Assembly: GCF_000383915.1 (NCBI RefSeq)
Contig: NZ_KB912942.1
Coordinates: 4,151,795-4,215,794, forward strand
From: Amycolatopsis benzoatilytica AK 16/65
GTDB lineage: Bacteria; Actinomycetota; Actinomycetes; Mycobacteriales; Pseudonocardiaceae
Direction: 5' to 3'
DNA length: 64,000 nucleotides
Every line of letters starts with the position of its first letter. The stretch's first letter is position 1. The position numbers were made by a program, and so were the translations under genes. Under the pieces are notes generated by a model that was given only the letters and a program-made list of their open reading frames with translations, did not search any database and was not told the DNA's origin. Positions 29,860 through 38,300 of the stretch are shown piece by piece.

Positions 29860-31287
29860 TCAGTCCACGCAGTTGTCGCCGTCCGACGTCACGGGCTGCG
29901 GCTCGTCGGCTTGCGCCGGGCGGCCAGCCGTGGACCCGCCGTCGGACACCCCCGGACCGGAGTAGACCTTGCCGAGCACGACCTGGACGTGCCCGGCCGG
30001 AACGTCCGCCGATTCCTTGGTGGACAGTCCGCCCAGTTCCTTGGCCACCTGCGCGCCCTCGTCGGCGAGTCCGGCCGGGTAACGCACGACCGAAGTCCGC
30101 TGCGCGGGCGCGTTGCCCGCCGCGTTCGCGGCGAATCCCTTGCTCTTCAGCGCGTCCGCGACCCGCGCCGCGAGACCGGAGGCATCCCCGGCGTTGGAGA
30201 CGTCCACCGTCGCCTTCGGCGCGGCCGGGGCGGAAGGCGGCGCGGCCGCGCCGATCAACCCGGCGGCAAACGCTTTCACCTGCACCGGATCGACCTGCAC
30301 GGCGGTCGCCTTGTGGTTCGAAGGGTCGTACCGGTAGTCCGGGTTCACCACCGGGATCGTCGTGAACTGGATACCGCCGCCGGACACCCCGCGCATCTTG
30401 GTGACGAAGTCGAGGATGTTCCACGACTGGTCCAGCACCACCGACCGCTTGACCGCGTCGATGAGATCGCTCAGCTTCCCCGGGTCGGCGAGCGTGCCGG
30501 CGGACAGCACCTCGTGCGCCATCGAGGCGAGGAACACCTGCTGCCGGCGCATCCGGCCGAAGTCGGTGCCGGGCAGGTTGTCGCGCTGGCGCACGAAAGC
30601 GAGCGCGGCCCCGCCGGAGAGCCGTTGCTTGCCCGCCGGGAAGTCCGCACCCGAGTTCTCGTCCTTGGTGGCCTTCTTCAAGCACACCTCGACTCCGCCG
30701 ACCGCCTTGCTGATTTCGGAGAAGCTCAGCAGGTTGACCTCGGCGTAATGGTCGATGGTGATGCCGGTGAGGTCTTCGACCGCCTGCCGGGTCGCTTTGC
30801 GCGCCGCGGTCATCGACTCCTGTTCGATCTTGTCCTTGTCGGTCTCCCCCGCCGCGCGCAGCCGCGCCGCCTCGGCCGCCTTGCCGCGGCCGAACGCGGC
30901 GTTGATCTTGCCTTTCCCGCCGGGCATCGAGACGTATGAATCGCGCGGGATCGAGAACGCCTTGACCTCCTGCTGCCCGTTCGGGATCCGCAGCACGATC
31001 AGCGTGTCGGTGAGGTCGTCGCCGTTCGGTCCGGCGCGCAGTTCCTGCAGCACGCTTTCCGGCAGCGGGTTTCCCTGCGGGTCCTTGCGCGCGTCCCGGC
31101 CGACCAACAGGATGTCCGTCGCCCCGTCGGCGGGCTGTTCGCCGCCCTCGTTCACGGCGCCGCCGCTGCCGATCACGTCGCTGCGCGTGATGTCGTCCAG
31201 CGCCTGCAGCGTCGAGTATCCGTAGGCCGTTCCGGCGAACACCACCAGCGACAGTGTTCCGGCGATGACTTTTCCTGCGATCCGCAC
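29860..31287 (-). CDS. LCP (LytR-CpsA-Psr) family cell-wall polymer ligase
   Basis: 475 residues. One membrane helix near the start (IAGKVIAGTLSLVVFAGTAYG) and an extracytoplasmic LCP domain: ILLVGRDARKD, DDLTDTLIVLRIP, FSIPRDSYV with the catalytic Arg/Asp, LSFSEISKAVGGVEVCL and FVRQRDNLPGTDFGRMRRQQ. A C-terminal LytR_C domain (~345-440) follows. LCP enzymes attach polyprenyl-linked polymers (arabinogalactan, teichoic or similar) to peptidoglycan. The GTG at 31287 leaves almost no cytoplasmic tail and its GAGAGG ribosome-binding site is very close, so the start is tentative. Confidence 0.9.
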   Translation of the reverse strand: MRIAGKVIAGTLSLVVFAGTAYGYSTLQALDDITRSDVIGSGGAVNEGGEQPADGATDILLVGRDARKDPQGNPLPESVLQELRAGPNGDDLTDTLIVLRIPNGQQEVKAFSIPRDSYVSMPGGKGKINAAFGRGKAAEAARLRAAGETDKDKIEQESMTAARKATRQAVEDLTGITIDHYAEVNLLSFSEISKAVGGVEVCLKKATKDENSGADFPAGKQRLSGGAALAFVRQRDNLPGTDFGRMRRQQVFLASMAHEVLSAGTLADPGKLSDLIDAVKRSVVLDQSWNILDFVTKMRGVSGGGIQFTTIPVVNPDYRYDPSNHKATAVQVDPVQVKAFAAGLIGAAAPPSAPAAPKATVDVSNAGDASGLAARVADALKSKGFAANAAGNAPAQRTSVVRYPAGLADEGAQVAKELGGLSTKESADVPAGHVQVVLGKVYSGPGVSDGGSTAGRPAQADEPQPVTSDGDNCVD

Positions 31288-31344
31288 GCCTCTCTGGACG
31301 CCGCCGGGCCTCGTTCTGCTGCATGAGTGACCCAGTTCACAGCC

Positions 31345-32088
31345 TCAGCGCAAGTAGGAGGCGCCGTTCAGGTCGAGGATCGAGCCGGACGCCCAGGGCG
31401 TTTCCGACGAGGCCAGGAACACCACCGCTTCGGCGATCTCCTCCGGCTCGGCGACCCGGCCGAACGGGCTCTGCCGCCGGACCTCGTCGGTGACCCGGCC
31501 GGCCACCCGCTCGGTCGCGGTGAACCCGGGCGCCACCGACGTCACCGAAATGCCGTGCGGAGCCAGTTCGACCGCCAGTGACTGGCCGAGCGCGTGCAGG
31601 GCGGCCTTGCTCGCGCCGTACGCCGGGTACTCGGGCTCGCCGCGGAACGCGCCGCGCGAGCCGATGTTCACGATCCGGCCCGGTGCACCGCGCGCGATGA
31701 GGTGGCGCGCGACGTGGAAGGAAACGTTGGCCGCGCCGAGCAGGTTGACGTCCAGTGTGTGGCGCCAGGCGGCCAGCCACTGCTCGTAGGACACTTCGGC
31801 GATCGGCGTGCGGGTTTCCGGCGTGGTGCCGACCGCGGCGTTGTTGACCAGTACGTCGACGCCGCCGAGCTTTTCTTCGGCCACGTCGGCGATCCATTGC
31901 GCGGCTTCCGGATTGCCGAGGTCGCCGGACACCAGCACGTGCCCGGCCCCGGGCAGCGCTTCGAGCGTCTCCCGCGCGGCCTCGCGGTCGGAACCGCAGT
32001 GGACGGCGATCCGGTCGCCCCGGGTGGCGAAGGCGACGGCGATGGCGCGGCCGATGCCGCGCGATGCACCCGTGACGAGGACGTTCAT
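31345..32088 (-). CDS. SDR-family oxidoreductase
   Basis: 247 residues, classical short-chain dehydrogenase. NAD(P)-binding TGASRGIG at residues 6-13, NNAA near 84, catalytic Ser (NIGSRGAF) and YxxxK ([11 protein letters not shown]). The C-terminal [13 protein letters not shown] resembles the 3-ketoacyl-ACP-reductase-like end. The start overlaps the VOC gene's stop by four bases, so the two are co-translated. Probably part of a small catabolic unit controlled by the divergent GntR regulator. Confidence 0.9.
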   Translation of the reverse strand: MNVLVTGASRGIGRAIAVAFATRGDRIAVHCGSDREAARETLEALPGAGHVLVSGDLGNPEAAQWIADVAEEKLGGVDVLVNNAAVGTTPETRTPIAEVSYEQWLAAWRHTLDVNLLGAANVSFHVARHLIARGAPGRIVNIGSRGAFRGEPEYPAYGASKAALHALGQSLAVELAPHGISVTSVAPGFTATERVAGRVTDEVRRQSPFGRVAEPEEIAEAVVFLASSETPWASGSILDLNGASYLR

Positions 32089-32507
32089 TTCGCGAACAGC
32101 TGCCCTTCGTCACGGAAAGCCTTGAATTCCAGCGCGTTTCCCGCCGGGTCGTGCAGGAACATCGTCCACTGCTCTCCCGGTTCGCCGGCGAAGCGCTGAT
32201 ACGGCTCGATCACGAACTCGGCACCCGCCGCACGCAGCCGTCCGGCCAGCTCGTGGAACCCGTCGACGTCTAACACCAGCCCGAAATGCGGAACCGGCAC
32301 GTCGTGCCCGTCGACTGGATTGCGGCCGGCCTCGACACGGGCGCCGGGCACCACGTGCGTGACGACCTGGTGGCCGTGGAAGTCCCAGTCGACCCACGAG
32401 TCCGCCGAGCGTCCCTCCGCCAAGCCGAGCACGCCGCCGTAGAAGGCACGCGCTTTCGGCAGGTCGTCGACCGGGATGGCCAGGTGGAACGCGGGACGGA
32501 CGGCCAT
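32085..32507 (-). CDS. VOC-family protein (glyoxalase-like)
   Basis: 140 residues. [22 protein letters not shown] carries the first metal His, [18 protein letters not shown] the second, and [15 protein letters not shown] the Glu ligand. ATG at 32507 has GAGGAG five bases upstream, which decides against the GTG at 32513. Coupled to the SDR gene (ATGA overlap) and divergent from a GntR regulator across 71 bp. Likely acts on the same substrate as the SDR. Confidence 0.85.
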   Translation of the reverse strand: MAVRPAFHLAIPVDDLPKARAFYGGVLGLAEGRSADSWVDWDFHGHQVVTHVVPGARVEAGRNPVDGHDVPVPHFGLVLDVDGFHELAGRLRAAGAEFVIEPYQRFAGEPGEQWTMFLHDPAGNALEFKAFRDEGQLFAK

Positions 32508-32543
32508 GGGCACTCCTCGGGTCCGGGGCTCGGCACTTTCACG

Positions 32544-32573
32544 TTGACGGGCTGATGTCCGAATGTCAACATT
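32544..32573. promoter_or_regulatory. Divergent promoter / candidate GntR operator
   Basis: The 71-bp gap between the VOC and gntR starts has TTGACG at 32544 as a -35 candidate toward gntR, two ATGTC direct repeats (32554, 32563) and the near-palindrome ATGTCAACAT. The arms GTTGAC and GTCAAC flank 16 bp. FadR-subfamily GntR proteins often bind such short GT-AC dyads. The exact operator is not certain. Confidence 0.4.
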
Positions 32574-32578
32574 AACCC

Positions 32579-33247
32579 GTGGAAGTCACCCCGCTGAGGA
32601 AGGCGGCGCGCCGCGGGCTCGCCGAGGAGGCCGCCGACCGGGTGCGCGAAGCGATCTTCGCCGGCCATTTCCCGCCCGGCGCGCCGCTGCGCGAGGTCGA
32701 GTTGGCCGCGTCGCTGGAGGTCAGCCGCGGTTCGGTGCGCGAGGGCATCGCCCAGCTCGCCAGGGAAGGCCTGGTCCGCTGCGACTGGCACCGGCCGACC
32801 ACGGTGGTGGACGTGACCGCCGAAGACGTCGAAGAGGTCTACTCGGTCCGCGCCGCACTCGACCGGCTTGCCGCGGTGACCGCGCAGGCCGCCGCATCCG
32901 CCGAGGATCTCGACGCACTGGATGAGTTAGTCGAAGAATTGGCCACGGCCGTGCGCACGGATGCGGAGGGACCGCGACTGCTGGCACTGGACATCGCATT
33001 CCACGACCGCGTTTACGCGGCAGCGGGCAACGGCCGGCTCACCGAAGCCTGGGAAGCCGTGCGGTCGCAGGTGTTCCTGTTCCAGCTGCGCCGGGTTTCG
33101 CTCGGACACGAGCATTACCGCGCCCGAGTGGTGGCCGAGCACCGGGAATTGGCGGAACTGATCCGGGCGGGAGACCGGGACCGGCTTTCCCGGGTGGCGG
33201 AAGCGCACGTCCATTCGGCACGGGAGAGCCTGCTTTCTGGATTGTGA
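32579..33247 (+). CDS. GntR-family regulator with FCD domain
   Basis: 222 residues. N-terminal winged helix ([40 protein letters not shown]) and C-terminal all-helical FCD ligand domain with metal-binding Asp/His positions ([37 protein letters not shown]). FCD regulators usually sense organic acids. The divergent VOC-SDR pair is the natural target. GTG start, no ribosome-binding site, possibly leaderless. Confidence 0.9.
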   Translation: MEVTPLRKAARRGLAEEAADRVREAIFAGHFPPGAPLREVELAASLEVSRGSVREGIAQLAREGLVRCDWHRPTTVVDVTAEDVEEVYSVRAALDRLAAVTAQAAASAEDLDALDELVEELATAVRTDAEGPRLLALDIAFHDRVYAAAGNGRLTEAWEAVRSQVFLFQLRRVSLGHEHYRARVVAEHRELAELIRAGDRDRLSRVAEAHVHSARESLLSGL

Positions 33248-33268
33248 CCCGGATCCGCCCCAGCAGAT

Positions 33269-33478
33269 TTGTCCGGGCGGAGAGAATTTCCGGGTGCGGG
33301 TCCAGGACGCGTCGCCCGAAAAGGCCATCCGTCCAGCATCTCCGACCGGCTCTGGTTCGGCGCGACGCGCGGACTCGGCGCGGCTCTGGCGGCCGGGACG
33401 CTGGTGAGCTTCGGGTCGGGATACTTCGCGGGCGGAGCAGCGTCCGGCGCGCTGTTCGCGCTCGTCTACCGCCGCTGA
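33269..33478 (+). CDS. Putative small membrane protein
   Basis: The last ~45 codons (SDRLWFGATRGLGAALAAGT to FALVYRR) have strong third-position GC and encode a plausible hydrophobic, glycine-rich segment, so they look translated. The start is uncertain: only a TTG at 33269 precedes, 21 nt after gntR, and the first 20 residues look non-coding. No family recognised. Confidence 0.35.
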   Translation: MSGRREFPGAGPGRVARKGHPSSISDRLWFGATRGLGAALAAGTLVSFGSGYFAGGAASGALFALVYRR

Positions 33479-33532
33479 TCCGGGTAGTTTCACGGATTCG
33501 CCCGCGCCGCCCGGACCGGCAGCATCAGCGGG

Positions 33533-33871
33533 GTGAACACCGAACCGAGCCGGGCGCGCGTCGCGGTAACCGGCGCACTGCACGGCATCGTCGCGTCGCT
33601 CGCCTGCGCCCTCGTACTGGCCGGGATCGCGCTAGCGGTGTGCAACGGCGCGCACGAACTGTCGCTGCCGGTGCTGTTCGCCATCATCCTGCTCACCAGC
33701 TTCCTCCACTTCTGGTACGTCCTGCTGGTTGCCGCCGCCGGGATCAGCGCATTGGCAGCCGGAGCCGGGCGGCCGGGGCGGGCGGCGCGACGGGTGTGGT
33801 GCACCGTCGCGCCGCTCACCCTCGTCTTCCCGATCTTCGCGTTCTCCTTCGCGACCGTTCAGGCGCGATAG
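33533..33871 (+). CDS. Hypothetical membrane protein
   Basis: 112 residues from a GTG start, with three predicted membrane helices (about 13-36, 45-72 and 88-108) and short charged loops ([13 protein letters not shown]). No ribosome-binding site is visible. It is convergent with the MFS gene at 34002. No family recognised. Confidence 0.55.
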   Translation: MNTEPSRARVAVTGALHGIVASLACALVLAGIALAVCNGAHELSLPVLFAIILLTSFLHFWYVLLVAAAGISALAAGAGRPGRAARRVWCTVAPLTLVFPIFAFSFATVQAR

Positions 33872-33980
33872 CCGGTTTCTCCCCAGGGCATCCGCAACTT
33901 CCGGACAGTCCGGGCCAGCGGAGGTCGCCGCTCGCCCTACCCAGACCAGGAAAGCGGTTCCCGGCGCGCGCCTGGCGGTC

Positions 33981-34013
33981 GCCGCCGCGTGAGCACCTTG
34001 CTCACGCGGCGGC
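33981..34013 (-). terminator. Hairpin overlapping the MFS stop codon
   Basis: Perfect 14-bp arms (33981-33994, 34000-34013) with a 5-nt loop. The stem contains the stop codon of the minus-strand MFS gene, an arrangement also seen at 8192. Confidence 0.65.
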
Positions 34014-35252
34014 CATCGCTGGAGAGGCCTTCGCCCGCGCCAACGCGGCTTCTACCCGCTTGTTGCTCGTCATCGTGATCGTCACCAGCGTCATCGAGAC
34101 CAGCACTCCGGAGGCCGCCAGATACGGGACGCGCAACCCGGCCTGAGCCGCGAGCCAGCCGCCGAGCACCGCGCCCAGCGGAGCCGCAGAGGCGCCGACC
34201 AGCCGTGTCGCCGCCGCCACCCGGCCCATCAGCCGAGCCGGCACGATGACCTGCCGCAGCGACGCACCGAGCACCATCGTCGTCCCCATCGCGCAGCCGA
34301 GCACCGCGAACATCGCGCCGGCGAACCACGGGTCGCGCGCCAGCCCGAACGCCAGCGTCGCACCGCCTTCCACGAGCGCCGTGACGGTGAGCGCGGTACC
34401 CGTGCCCAGCAGCTTCTCCACTGGCCCGGCCAGCACCATCGCGCCCAGCAACCCGCCGGCCGCCTCCGCGGACAGCAGCAGGCCGAAGCCCGCCGAGTGC
34501 AGTTTCAGCTCGCCCTGCGCGAACAGGACCAGCACCGCGCCGAACGCGCCGAACGCCAGGTTTCCCACTGCTGGACGCAAGGAAAGCCCCAGCAGCAGCT
34601 TGTCCTTGAGCACGTACCCGAACCCTTCCTTCGCGTCCGCCCACACCGAACGTCCCGGATCCCGCTCCGGCACCGGGGTCCGCGGCAGCGTCCGGATCAG
34701 CACCGCACTAGCCACAAACGACAGTGCATCGGCCGCGAAAGGCAGCATCCGGCCTGCCGCGAACAGGAAACTGCCGGCCGGCGGCCCGGCGAACTGTCCG
34801 CCCGCGCTGGACCCGCCGCGCAGGTAGCCGTTGGCCCGGCGGAGCAAGGTCTGGTCGCGGTCCAGCAGATCCGGCAAGTACGCCTGTGCGGCGACATCGA
34901 AGAACAGCCCGGCGGAGCCCAGCAGGAACGCGACCGCGAGCAGCACCGGGATGCTGAGCCAGCCCAGCATCCCGGCCACGACGGTCAGCGCCAGCAGCGC
35001 CGCCCGGCCTGCATCGGCGACCCACATCGTGCGCCGCCGGTCCCAGCGGTCGACCAGCGCGCCGGCGAACAGCCCGGCCAGCGGGTACGGCGCGAACACC
35101 GCCACCGTGACCAGACTGACCACCAGCGGATCGCTGTCCAGCACCACGGCCATGAGCGGCAGCGCGGCCGCGGTCGCGCCGTCGCCGACGGAACTGATCG
35201 TCGCCGCGGTCCACAAGCGACCGAACGACCGGGGCATGATCGGCTTGGTCAT
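34002..35252 (-). CDS. MFS transporter (MFS_3 / enterobactin-exporter type)
   Basis: 416 residues with about 11-12 membrane spans. FGRLWTAATISSVGDGATAAALPLMA and ALVDRWDRRRTMWVADAGRA are typical of the MFS_3 group that includes macrolide and siderophore exporters. Its ATG overlaps the ArsR-type regulator stop by four bases (ATGA), so the two are one transcript. A conditional exporter repressed by its partner is the simplest model. Substrate unknown. Confidence 0.88.
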   Translation of the reverse strand: MTKPIMPRSFGRLWTAATISSVGDGATAAALPLMAVVLDSDPLVVSLVTVAVFAPYPLAGLFAGALVDRWDRRRTMWVADAGRAALLALTVVAGMLGWLSIPVLLAVAFLLGSAGLFFDVAAQAYLPDLLDRDQTLLRRANGYLRGGSSAGGQFAGPPAGSFLFAAGRMLPFAADALSFVASAVLIRTLPRTPVPERDPGRSVWADAKEGFGYVLKDKLLLGLSLRPAVGNLAFGAFGAVLVLFAQGELKLHSAGFGLLLSAEAAGGLLGAMVLAGPVEKLLGTGTALTVTALVEGGATLAFGLARDPWFAGAMFAVLGCAMGTTMVLGASLRQVIVPARLMGRVAAATRLVGASAAPLGAVLGGWLAAQAGLRVPYLAASGVLVSMTLVTITMTSNKRVEAALARAKASPAMAAA

Positions 35253-35791
35253 CGGGCCGCTCCGGGACCCGGCCGGAAGAACGCGACCGCGACGGTGGCC
35301 GCCGGGGCGGCCGGATCGCGCGCCTCGATCATCTCGTCCAGCAGCGCTTCCAGCCGCCGCTCGAACTCCGCGAACTGGTCCTCGCTCAGCCGGGAGTGCC
35401 CGAGCCGGACGTACCGCTCGGAGCCCTGCTCGGCGGTCGCCAGGTCGTCTAGCGCGTGCTGCATCAGCACGTCCCGCTGGCCGGCCACCGGTTCGGGCAA
35501 CTGAATGCCCCGCCCGGCGATCGCGTAGTAGCGCTCGAGCACGCCGCGCACCTTGCGGGTGCGCACCACGTGCACGATCCCAGCTCGCTCCAGCACCCGC
35601 ATGTGGTAGCTGGAACTGCCCTTCGCGATGCCGAGCCGCTCGGCGACCTGCGTGATCGTCGCCGGCTCGTCGCGCAGCACGGCGAGCACCCGGTGCCGCA
35701 CGAGGTTGCTCACCGCACGCAGCTGTTCGGCGGTCTCCACCCGGACAGCGTCTTCTCGCGGGTCGTCGCCCGCTGGTCTCTCCCCAGTCAT
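35249..35791 (-). CDS. ArsR-type winged-helix regulator
   Basis: About 180 residues. The helix-turn-helix is TAEQLRAVSNLVRHRVLAVL, EPATITQVAERLGIAKGSSSYHMRVLERAGIVHVV, and a C-terminal helical extension probably serves dimerisation. There is no metal-binding cysteine pair, so the ligand is probably organic. ATG at 35791 is chosen because the TTG at 35806 lies inside the operator palindrome. Transcribed with the MFS gene. Confidence 0.88.
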   Translation of the reverse strand: MTGERPAGDDPREDAVRVETAEQLRAVSNLVRHRVLAVLRDEPATITQVAERLGIAKGSSSYHMRVLERAGIVHVVRTRKVRGVLERYYAIAGRGIQLPEPVAGQRDVLMQHALDDLATAEQGSERYVRLGHSRLSEDQFAEFERRLEALLDEMIEARDPAAPAATVAVAFFRPGPGAAR

Positions 35792-35793
35792 GC

Positions 35794-35826
35794 GGACAAT
35801 GGTCAACGACTCTTGACCATTTGTCC
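35794..35826. promoter_or_regulatory. Operator palindrome upstream of the ArsR-MFS operon
   Basis: AATGGTCAA (35798-35806), six bases, TTGACCATT (35813-35821) is a perfect 9-bp dyad. It continues outward as GGAC...GTCC with one extra base, giving nearly 13-bp arms. It lies directly upstream of the ATG, where a repressor would block transcription. Best guess: autoregulatory site of the ArsR-type protein. Confidence 0.75.
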
Positions 35827-35845
35827 AGCTCTCTTTCGGCGGGCC

Positions 35846-35977
35846 TCATCCGCCGAACAGCACGACCACCTTCCGGACCAGCTCGACCACGCCGTAGCCG
35901 AACGGGGCGAGCACCCACAGCCAGGCGATCACCAGCAGGAACGTGCGGCCGCCAGACCGGCCCTGACTTGCGCTCAT
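35846..35977 (-). CDS. 43-residue partner of the OFA-type MFS transporter
   Basis: The sequence MSASQGRSGGRTFLLVIAW runs into one membrane helix (about 12-30) and ends VRKVVVLFGG. Its ATG overlaps the transporter's stop by four bases (ATGA). From memory, tiny proteins of this type are annotated as MFS transporter small subunits beside oxalate/formate-like antiporters in actinobacteria. The coupling and membrane helix support a physical partner of the pump. Confidence 0.75.
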   Translation of the reverse strand: MSASQGRSGGRTFLLVIAWLWVLAPFGYGVVELVRKVVVLFGG

Positions 35978-37323
35978 GCCGCGCTCCTCGCTTTCTCGCC
36001 GACGGGTTCGTGGTACTTCGCGCTGACCGGGCGCACGCATTCGTTCGCGACGAACCCGACCACCAGCAGGCCGATCATGATCCAGAACGACAGCGCGTAC
36101 AGGTCCGGCCCGGTCTTCCCGGCGGCCTTCTGGCTGTCCGCGATGCCGTCCACGATCAGCGGCCCGAGCACGCCCGCCGCGGACCACGCGGTGAGCAGCC
36201 TGCCGTGGATCGCGCCGACCTGATAAGTGCCGAACAAGTCCTTGAGATACGCCGGAAGCGTGGAGAAGCCGCCGCCGTAGAAGGAAAGGATGAGCATCGC
36301 GCACAACACGAACACCAGCTTCGACGCGTTCGTGGTCAGCGCGATCACCAGGTACAACAGCGCCCCGACGCCGAGATAGAACCGGTAGATGTTCTTGCGC
36401 CCGACCAGATCCGAGGCGGACGACCAGACGAACCGGCCCAGCATGTTGGTCAGCGAAAGCAGCGCGACGAACCCGGCGGCGGATGCCGTGCCCACCGGTG
36501 CCGAGGTGCCCTTGAAGAAGTCGGTGATCATCGGCGCGGCCTTCTCCAGGATGCCGATGCCGGCGGTCACGTTGAGGCACAGCACGATCCAGAGGCACCA
36601 GAACTGCGGCGTCTTCAACGCGTTCGCGGCCGACACGTTCGCCGTCGACACCAGCGGCCTGGGTGCCGCCTGCGCCGCCTCGCGCGCCGGGCGCCAGTCG
36701 TCGGCCGGGACGCGGACGAGCAGCACGCCCATGGTCATGAACACCGCATACACGAGACCGTGGACGAGGAAGGCCATCGCGATGTCGTTCGAAGTGGGCG
36801 CGGTGCCGAGCATCGCCGACGACCACGGCGAGGCGATCAGCGCGCCGCCGCCGAAGCCCATGATGGCGATCCCGGTGGCCATGCCCGGCCGGTCCGGAAA
36901 CCACTTGATCAGCGTGGACACCGGCGAGATGTAGCCGATGCCGAGCCCGACGCCGCCGACTCCGCCGTAGCCGAGCACGACGAGCCAGAACTGCCCGGTG
37001 GCGACGCCGAGCGCGGCCAGCAGGAAACCGGTCGAGAAGCAGACCGTGGCGACGGTCATCGCCCAGCGCGGGCCGTTGCGCTCGACCAGGGTGCCGCCGA
37101 ACGCGGCGGACAGGCCCAGCATCACGATGCCGAGCTGGAACGGCAGCCCGGACTGGGTGCCGGACAGGCCGAGAGTCTTCTCCAGCGGAGTCTTGAAAAC
37201 GCTCCACGCGTAGGCTTGGCCGATCGAAAGGTGGATCGACAACGCTGCGGGCGGCACCAGCCAGCGGGTCCATCCGGGCGGTGCGACGATGCGGGCACGG
37301 GCAAGGAAGCCGGGGACAGCCAT
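35974..37323 (-). CDS. OFA-family (oxalate/formate antiporter-like) MFS transporter
   Basis: 449 residues with 12 membrane spans. SIGQAYAWSVFKTPLEKTLG and GIGYISPVSTLIKWFPDRPGMATGI are characteristic of the OFA family. ATG at 37323 has GGAGGAG eight bases upstream, which rejects an upstream in-frame start at 37392. Divergent from fdhD across 116 bp, so the two may share control. With the molybdenum oxidoreductase at 27.5 kb this points to formate or a related C1/C2 acid. Actual substrate is inference. Confidence 0.88.
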   Translation of the reverse strand: MAVPGFLARARIVAPPGWTRWLVPPAALSIHLSIGQAYAWSVFKTPLEKTLGLSGTQSGLPFQLGIVMLGLSAAFGGTLVERNGPRWAMTVATVCFSTGFLLAALGVATGQFWLVVLGYGGVGGVGLGIGYISPVSTLIKWFPDRPGMATGIAIMGFGGGALIASPWSSAMLGTAPTSNDIAMAFLVHGLVYAVFMTMGVLLVRVPADDWRPAREAAQAAPRPLVSTANVSAANALKTPQFWCLWIVLCLNVTAGIGILEKAAPMITDFFKGTSAPVGTASAAGFVALLSLTNMLGRFVWSSASDLVGRKNIYRFYLGVGALLYLVIALTTNASKLVFVLCAMLILSFYGGGFSTLPAYLKDLFGTYQVGAIHGRLLTAWSAAGVLGPLIVDGIADSQKAAGKTGPDLYALSFWIMIGLLVVGFVANECVRPVSAKYHEPVGEKARSAA

Positions 37324-37439
37324 CGGCAGTCTCCTCCCAACAGTGACGAGGTGCTGGGAATGTATTACCAAATCCTCGACGTTGCACAGCATGATTGTCG
37401 AAGGTTTGTCCGTGCGGACACCGAAGAGCGGAGCGGGCG

Positions 37440-38264
37440 ATGGGCAGAGTGACGGTGCGGCGGCCGGTGCGGCGGATTTCCGCGGCCGGGGAACGGCGCC
37501 GGCCGGACTCGCTGGCCGCGGAGGAGCCGCTGGAGCTGCGGGTCGGCGGCAAGGCGCTCGCGGTGACCATGCGCACCCCCGGCCACGACGTCGAACTGGC
37601 GCACGGCTTCCTGCTTTCCGAGGGCGTGCTGGGGTCGCGGGAGGACGTCGCGGTGGCGCGCTACTGCGACGGCGTCGACGACCAGGGCCGCAACACCTAC
37701 AACGTGCTCGACATCGCGCTCGCCGAGGGAGTCGCCCCGCCGGACACCGGCGTCGAGCGAAACTTCTACACCACGTCCTCGTGCGGCGTCTGCGGCAAGG
37801 CCGCGCTCGACGCGGTGAAGCTGCGCAGCCGGTTCTCCCCCGCCTCGTCGGAGTTCACGGTGAAGACCGACGTCCTCACCCAGATGCCGGACCGGCTGAG
37901 AGAACAGCAGAAGGTGTTCTCCTCCACCGGCGGGCTGCACGCCGCCGGACTGTTCACTGCGGACGGCCAGCTGGCGGTCGTGCGCGAAGACGTCGGACGG
38001 CACAACGCGGTGGACAAGGTGCTCGGCTGGGCGCTGCAGGCGGGCCGGATCCCCGCCCCGGACCTGGGACTGCTGGTCTCCGGCCGCGCCTCGTTCGAGC
38101 TGGTGCAGAAGGCCGCGATGGCCGGCATCGGCCTGCTCGCCGCGGTGTCCGCGCCCTCGTCGCTGGCGGTCGAGCTAGCCGAGGAGAACGGCATGACGCT
38201 CATCGGCTTCCTGCGCGGCGACAGCATGAACCTCTACACCGGAGACCAGCGGCTGCTGACCTGA
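37440..38264 (+). CDS. fdhD: FdhD sulfurtransferase for formate-dehydrogenase-type molybdoenzymes
   Basis: 274 residues. FdhD transfers sulfur from IscS/NifS to the molybdenum cofactor before its insertion. The catalytic [11 protein letters not shown] has Cys115 and Cys118. Other family landmarks are [17 protein letters not shown] start, [32 protein letters not shown] and [15 protein letters not shown], then [15 protein letters not shown] at 37440 chosen for standard length. Its expected client in the window is the FdhF/YdeP-like protein at 27.5-29.8 kb. Confidence 0.95.
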   Translation: MGRVTVRRPVRRISAAGERRRPDSLAAEEPLELRVGGKALAVTMRTPGHDVELAHGFLLSEGVLGSREDVAVARYCDGVDDQGRNTYNVLDIALAEGVAPPDTGVERNFYTTSSCGVCGKAALDAVKLRSRFSPASSEFTVKTDVLTQMPDRLREQQKVFSSTGGLHAAGLFTADGQLAVVREDVGRHNAVDKVLGWALQAGRIPAPDLGLLVSGRASFELVQKAAMAGIGLLAAVSAPSSLAVELAEENGMTLIGFLRGDSMNLYTGDQRLLT

Positions 38265-38265
38265 T

Positions 38266-38296
38266 CGGCCCGGCCGACGGGGCGCCGGCCGGGCCG
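38266..38296. terminator. Hairpin between convergent fdhD and carotenoid-oxygenase genes
   Basis: CGGCCCGGCC / GGCCGGGCCG 10-bp arms with an 11-nt loop, filling the 36-bp gap between the two stop codons. Probably a shared terminator. Confidence 0.55.
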
Positions 38297-38300
38297 CCGG

